DNA of 9,001 nucleotides from Flavobacteriales bacterium (GTDB taxonomy: Bacteria; Bacteroidota; Bacteroidia; Flavobacteriales_D; Parvicellaceae), in NCBI GenBank assembly GCA_026993705.1, contig JALWSJ010000036.1, positions 1-9,001 of the forward strand, written 5' to 3'. The position numbers and the translations under genes were made by a program. This document shows, piece after piece, positions 7,501 to 9,001 of this stretch. The notes beneath the pieces were generated by a model. The model saw only the letters and a list, made by a program, of their open reading frames with translations, ran no database searches and had not been told where the DNA came from. Position 1 is the stretch's first letter. Each line of letters begins with the position of its first letter.

Positions 7501-8274
7501 TTGCGTAACTTGATTATTGAGTACAAAATTAACTTCATTATTTTCATCCACTTGAAACGATGAAGGGATTCGCTCTTTTTCAAAGGATTTATAGGTTAAA
7601 GGAGCGTACTCAATCATCTCTCCTTTTAGTGTTGAGATGTAAATATTACCTTCCCTAACATTTACTTCTCCATCATATTTAAATTTAATTTTAGAAACAT
7701 CGGCTGTTTCATTTACATACAAGTTATATTTTATTTCACCTTCTTTTTCTGTAAAAAAATACTCGGCATCAACTCCTTCGTATAAATCATGTATGATTAG
7801 TCTTTTGTAGCCTTTGCAAGCAATATCTTTTGGATTTCCTTTACCTTCAACATCTCTTATGTATCCGTATTTAACTCCATCTGATTCTCGAACTTCAATT
7901 TTAGCACTTGGGTTTGCTTCTAACCATTGCATTTTAATGTATTGGTGGGTTGGTTTGAACTTTTCATATTCGCGTTCTTCCTCTTCTTCCGTTTTAGTTA
8001 TACCTTCTTCCTTTTCTCTTTTTTCTTCTTCCATCCATTCTTTTTCATGTGTTTGAACAAAGTGATAGATTAACTCATTGTTTTTAAACAGAATTTGTGT
8101 CCCATTATCGATACAGTACTCAAAATCTTGATATTCTTTTGGTAGCTCCCTTGAAAACTGCCCTTTATTTTCTATGAATACTTTTCGTTGAAAGGGCTTT
8201 ACGGAATACTGTGCGACAATGTTGTTTAGCAAGACACTTAACAATACTCCTAGTATGAATAATATAGCTCTCAT
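4525..8274 (-). CDS. Large secreted PKD-repeat protein with gliding-motility-type (CHU_C) C-terminal domain
   Basis: A 1249-residue surface protein. A signal peptide covers residues 1-22 (ends IVAQ). Residues ~32-265 resemble the DUF7948 domain found at the front of many Bacteroidota secreted proteins (FIENKGQF at 33-40, closing TQNITIDPLIAVPG), with an unusual Glu-rich insert at 77-106. Residues ~266-565 look like a beta-propeller (repeated G.VY, IAKVNKLTGALVG, VYMFDSN) and contain clustered cysteines (NCCYDPHC at 403-410). One SprB-like repeat sits at ~580-648. Six PKD domains follow, marked by WDFGD (684), WNFGDG (766), FNFGDG (854), WNFGTA (938), WNFGNG (1021) and WNFGDE (1109). The end, 1157-1249, is a CHU_C / gliding-motility-associated C-terminal domain: YIPNAFTPNGDGNNDVF, FDRWG and WDGTYKG, a type B T9SS sorting signal. 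It is the first gene of a two-gene operon; no SprF/PorP partner is seen beside it. The ATG at 8274 opens the signal peptide, with an A-rich leader. Ligand unknown. Confidence 0.92.
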   Translation of the reverse strand: MRAILFILGVLLSVLLNNIVAQYSVKPFQRKVFIENKGQFSRELPKEYQDFEYCIDNGTQILFKNNELIYHFVQTHEKEWMEEEKREKEEGITKTEEEEEREYEKFKPTHQYIKMQWLEANPSAKIEVRESDGVKYGYIRDVEGKGNPKDIACKGYKRLIIHDLYEGVDAEYFFTEKEGEIKYNLYVNETADVSKIKFKYDGEVNVREGNIYISTLKGEMIEYAPLTYKSFEKERIPSSFQVDENNEVNFVLNNQVTQNITIDPLIAVPGLGGQAPVDNGVDQLGNHYVSSKQFILEKYTPSGNLVFSTNVLNANYYGDMLTSSTGQCFFNTVGFHPRGDATSVDANGNFIWDSFGITECWRFVLNECYGQVYSLTGYRHTATGFATIDASTGALSNYSQSGNCCYDPHCGVVDNNGDVYTVASDPSTIHHWSPTNVLLSSMSSPIPFGYGTGYAGLQGYNGMAFLGDFLYLHNGATIAKVNKLTGALVGQRAVPNGAKSGCGGIYITSCGYLLIGSTSGVYMFDSNLNQLDFRATNGAVYDLQFNDFNQNFAVCGPGHVTEVDFNIPPCVFETHPVIVPSCNGTATGSIELNLSGGVPPYTYTWSGNGLTGNTDKVTGLLPGTYVCDYADSRCPTPTQGSVTVTVGVQTVVAEFTSEEVCLGESTVFQNNSTTSVGSINTIAWDFGDNSTSNLTNPTHQYASDGSFLVQLIVTATNNCSKSITHNAVVSPLPVASFTNPRECNNEAVDFTSTSTVSSGSITNWDWNFGDGDNSTSENPSHQFPMDVFPFLHTYDVNLKVTTNKGCIDDVTVSYTPYPMPKSEFSFENACVNTPVQFTNLSNVVAPDNLMPAIFNFGDGSGLVNADTPIHSFSVAGDYSVSMISTTNNGCITDTSITITIYPEPVANFTSTIICENEPPTEFSNQSTISSGTIQEYNWNFGTATSAMVNPSHDFAGAGTYQVSLTVVSDYNCENTVTNPVVVKPAPVSKFIVDDPEGCATHCVEFTNVSMSNSNTIISNVWNFGNGTSVLDVSPTECFTNASHVDDSSFNVELITENDLGCYDTLFLEDYITVFHNPVAKFTPSALEENMYEAEFEMTNNSIGADGYVWNFGDESESDLFEPVHIYADTGVYQITLVSYTNNNCYDTTYQSITVVPVISIYIPNAFTPNGDGNNDVFKFEGYGIVKEGFEFYIFDRWGTQLFFTDVIDRGWDGTYKGKEAQQDTYVYKLICKDYFGEEHEERGHVNLLR

Positions 8275-8338
8275 GTGCTTCGTTTTTTTGATGACTGTAC
8301 CTTTCTAACGAAAAAATTTACAAGGGTTGCCTTTTTTT

Positions 8339-8586
8339 TAAGAAACCCAAAAATCCGCTTTCTTAGCACTCATTCCACTTGCGTTAGGGATTATTAAGCG
8401 ACTGTAAAAAAAAACAATTGAGTTTTTGAGCTAACATAAAAATTTAGGTAATTTCATAATCCATTGATTTTCAATATTGTATTATAACGTTAGTTGGAAT
8501 CCCTAACACAAAGAAAATGAACGGTATAAAATGGTTTTATTCTCCTTATACTTCTTCAAAATTATTTTTTAAAGCTAGTGCTATGC
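8339..8586 (+). repeat. Repeat block B, upstream part with a ~105-base interruption
   Basis: The pieces 8339-8392 and 8496-8586 match 1638-1690 and 1691-1785 in order. Between them, from about 8393 to 8495, lies AT-rich sequence with no counterpart in block A. The interruption is bounded by GTTAGGGATT (8383-8392) and its exact reverse complement AATCCCTAAC (8498-8507). A direct CGTTAG also occurs at both ends (8382-8387 and 8488-8493). Either an insertion here or a deletion in block A would explain this. Confidence 0.5.
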
Positions 8587-8790
8587 AAAAGAATTCTTCA
8601 TCGTATAAGAAAAATAAATTCCTTTTTCTTCTCGCTCATTTTCTTCGCGTTAGGGATAGAAGTGGCATCCTTTTGCCTGATTGCCTTTATGGCAGGCAAA
8701 AGATACAACGGATAACCCGACCATTACGGCGTTAAAAAGTAGTGTAGTGCAACGAAACTACTTTTTTATGCCGTAATGGGAACGCCCAAA
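8583..8790 (+). repeat. Structured dispersed repeat, block B main copy
   Basis: This is the better-preserved copy of the element at 1926-2155. The head GTTAGGGATAGAA lies at 8649-8661. Hairpin one pairs CTTTTGCCTG (8670-8679) with CAGGCAAAAG (8693-8702), 10 bp. Hairpin two has a perfect 10-bp outer stem, CCATTACGGC (8721-8730) with GCCGTAATGG (8770-8779), and a perfect 10-bp inner stem, AAAAAGTAGT (8734-8743) with ACTACTTTTT (8757-8766), around a 13-base loop. The element ends GGGAACGCCCAAA (8778-8790), 22 bases before the bactofilin -7 box. Compared with block A, several changes fall on both sides of a stem and keep pairing, which supports a conserved structure. Confidence 0.78.
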
Positions 8791-8812
8791 AACTCATTTA
8801 TTTAAAATTGCG

Positions 8813-8820
8813 TATATTTG
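8813..8820 (+). promoter_or_regulatory. Bacteroidota -7 promoter box of the bactofilin gene
   Basis: TATATTTG fits TAnnTTTG exactly, 18 bases before the ATG at 8839, implying a leader of only about a dozen bases. It is the same octamer as at 468 in front of the permease gene. No good -33 TTG is present at the expected distance; that position falls at the end of the dispersed repeat. Confidence 0.6.
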
Positions 8821-8838
8821 CATAAATAAACCGTGATT

Positions 8839-9001
8839 ATGTTTAAAGGAAACACCAACAATAAAAAAAAATCCATGAATTTGAACTCCCCTGATAAACT
8901 GAATAGAATTGTTGAAGGAACTCGAATTGAAGGGACTATTACTTCTGAGAGCAACATCCGAATCGATGGCGAAGTAAAGGGTATCGTCTCTACTAAAGGC
9001 A
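8839..9001 (+). CDS. Bactofilin (polymer-forming cytoskeletal protein), 5' part only
   Basis: The first 54 codons are present and the frame runs off the right edge. After a polar, lysine- and asparagine-rich lead (MFKGNTNNKKKSMNLNSPD) comes NRIVEGTRIEGTI, then SNIRIDGEVKGIVSTKG, which is the opening of the bactofilin domain (PF04519, formerly DUF583). In that family a short disordered tail precedes a beta-helix built of G.I.G.V.. turns. Bactofilins polymerise into filaments without nucleotide, often at the inner membrane face, and act in cell shape, stalk formation or local cell-wall enzyme placement. The ATG at 8839 is chosen because it lies just behind a good -7 box and gives the usual N-terminal tail; the Met at residue 13 is a weaker alternative. 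Bactofilin genes often sit near M23 peptidase genes, but the neighbour is outside the window. Confidence 0.88.
   Translation, partial: MFKGNTNNKKKSMNLNSPDKLNRIVEGTRIEGTITSESNIRIDGEVKGIVSTKG

Larger units (their letters stand above)
8275..8838. other. Gene-free stretch between divergent operon and bactofilin gene
   Basis: The minus-strand operon and the plus-strand bactofilin gene are transcribed away from each other from this gap. No convincing -7 box was found close to the operon start on the minus strand; TAAATTTT near 8313-8320 is a weak match to TAnnTTTG. The plus-strand frame open from 8517 to 8735 lies wholly on the dispersed repeat and encodes nothing recognisable. About 8339-8790 is repeat block B, and the bactofilin promoter box follows at 8813. 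Confidence 0.6.

Noticed and set aside
7814..8056. Plus-strand open frame rich in Ser and Phe
   Set aside because: It is the complement of the Glu/Lys-rich insert of the large secreted protein, so its composition is an artefact.
8319..8341. AAGG-GTTG-CCTT followed by a T-run, resembling a plus-strand terminator
   Set aside because: The stem is only four pairs and no plus-strand gene ends upstream of it.
8517..8735. Plus-strand open frame of 72 codons
   Set aside because: It covers the dispersed structured repeat, crosses hairpin 1, and has no counterpart in block A; not a protein gene.

Overview
The window is AT-rich and very probably from a marine or freshwater bacterium of the Bacteroidota, close to the Flavobacteriia. 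The signs are two large secreted proteins with type IX secretion system (T9SS) sorting domains of both classes, SprB-like and PKD repeats, signal peptides ending in 'AQ', and two copies of the Bacteroidota -7 promoter box TAnnTTTG (both TATATTTG) in front of plus-strand genes. No ribosomal RNA, tRNA, insertion sequence or CRISPR array is visible.

Layout. At the left edge, on the minus strand, is the front two thirds of a HigB/RelE-like toxin that loses its family pattern after residue ~60 and looks decayed. Next is a plus-strand AI-2E family membrane permease (500-1540), whose promoter box overlaps an upstream TTG and so fixes the ATG as the start. A 620-base gene-free stretch (1541-2161) holds a structured dispersed repeat. 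A two-gene minus-strand operon fills the middle: the upstream gene (8274 down to 4525) encodes a 1249-residue protein with a DUF7948-like front, a propeller-like region, six PKD domains and a gliding-motility-type C-terminal (CHU_C) domain. The downstream gene (4522 down to 2162) starts two bases after the first stops and encodes a 786-residue protein with four SprB-like repeats, Ig-like domains, one PKD domain and a type A T9SS sorting domain. A second gene-free stretch (8275-8838) carries another copy of the same repeat, and a bactofilin gene begins at 8839 and runs off the right edge.

How the parts relate. The two middle genes almost certainly make co-expressed, surface-anchored or released proteins, probably for adhesion or matrix building; the sequence does not show a ligand or an enzymatic activity. 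The AI-2E permease and the bactofilin are unrelated housekeeping-type genes on either side.

The most notable non-coding signal is the pair of same-orientation repeat blocks (about 1638-2155 and 8339-8790) that bracket the operon. Their last 75 bases are nearly identical (70 of 75 by hand count). Two hairpins are conserved between them with paired base changes, which points to selection on an RNA or DNA structure. I do not see a convincing new defence or enzymatic system here; the structured repeat is the best candidate for follow-up.
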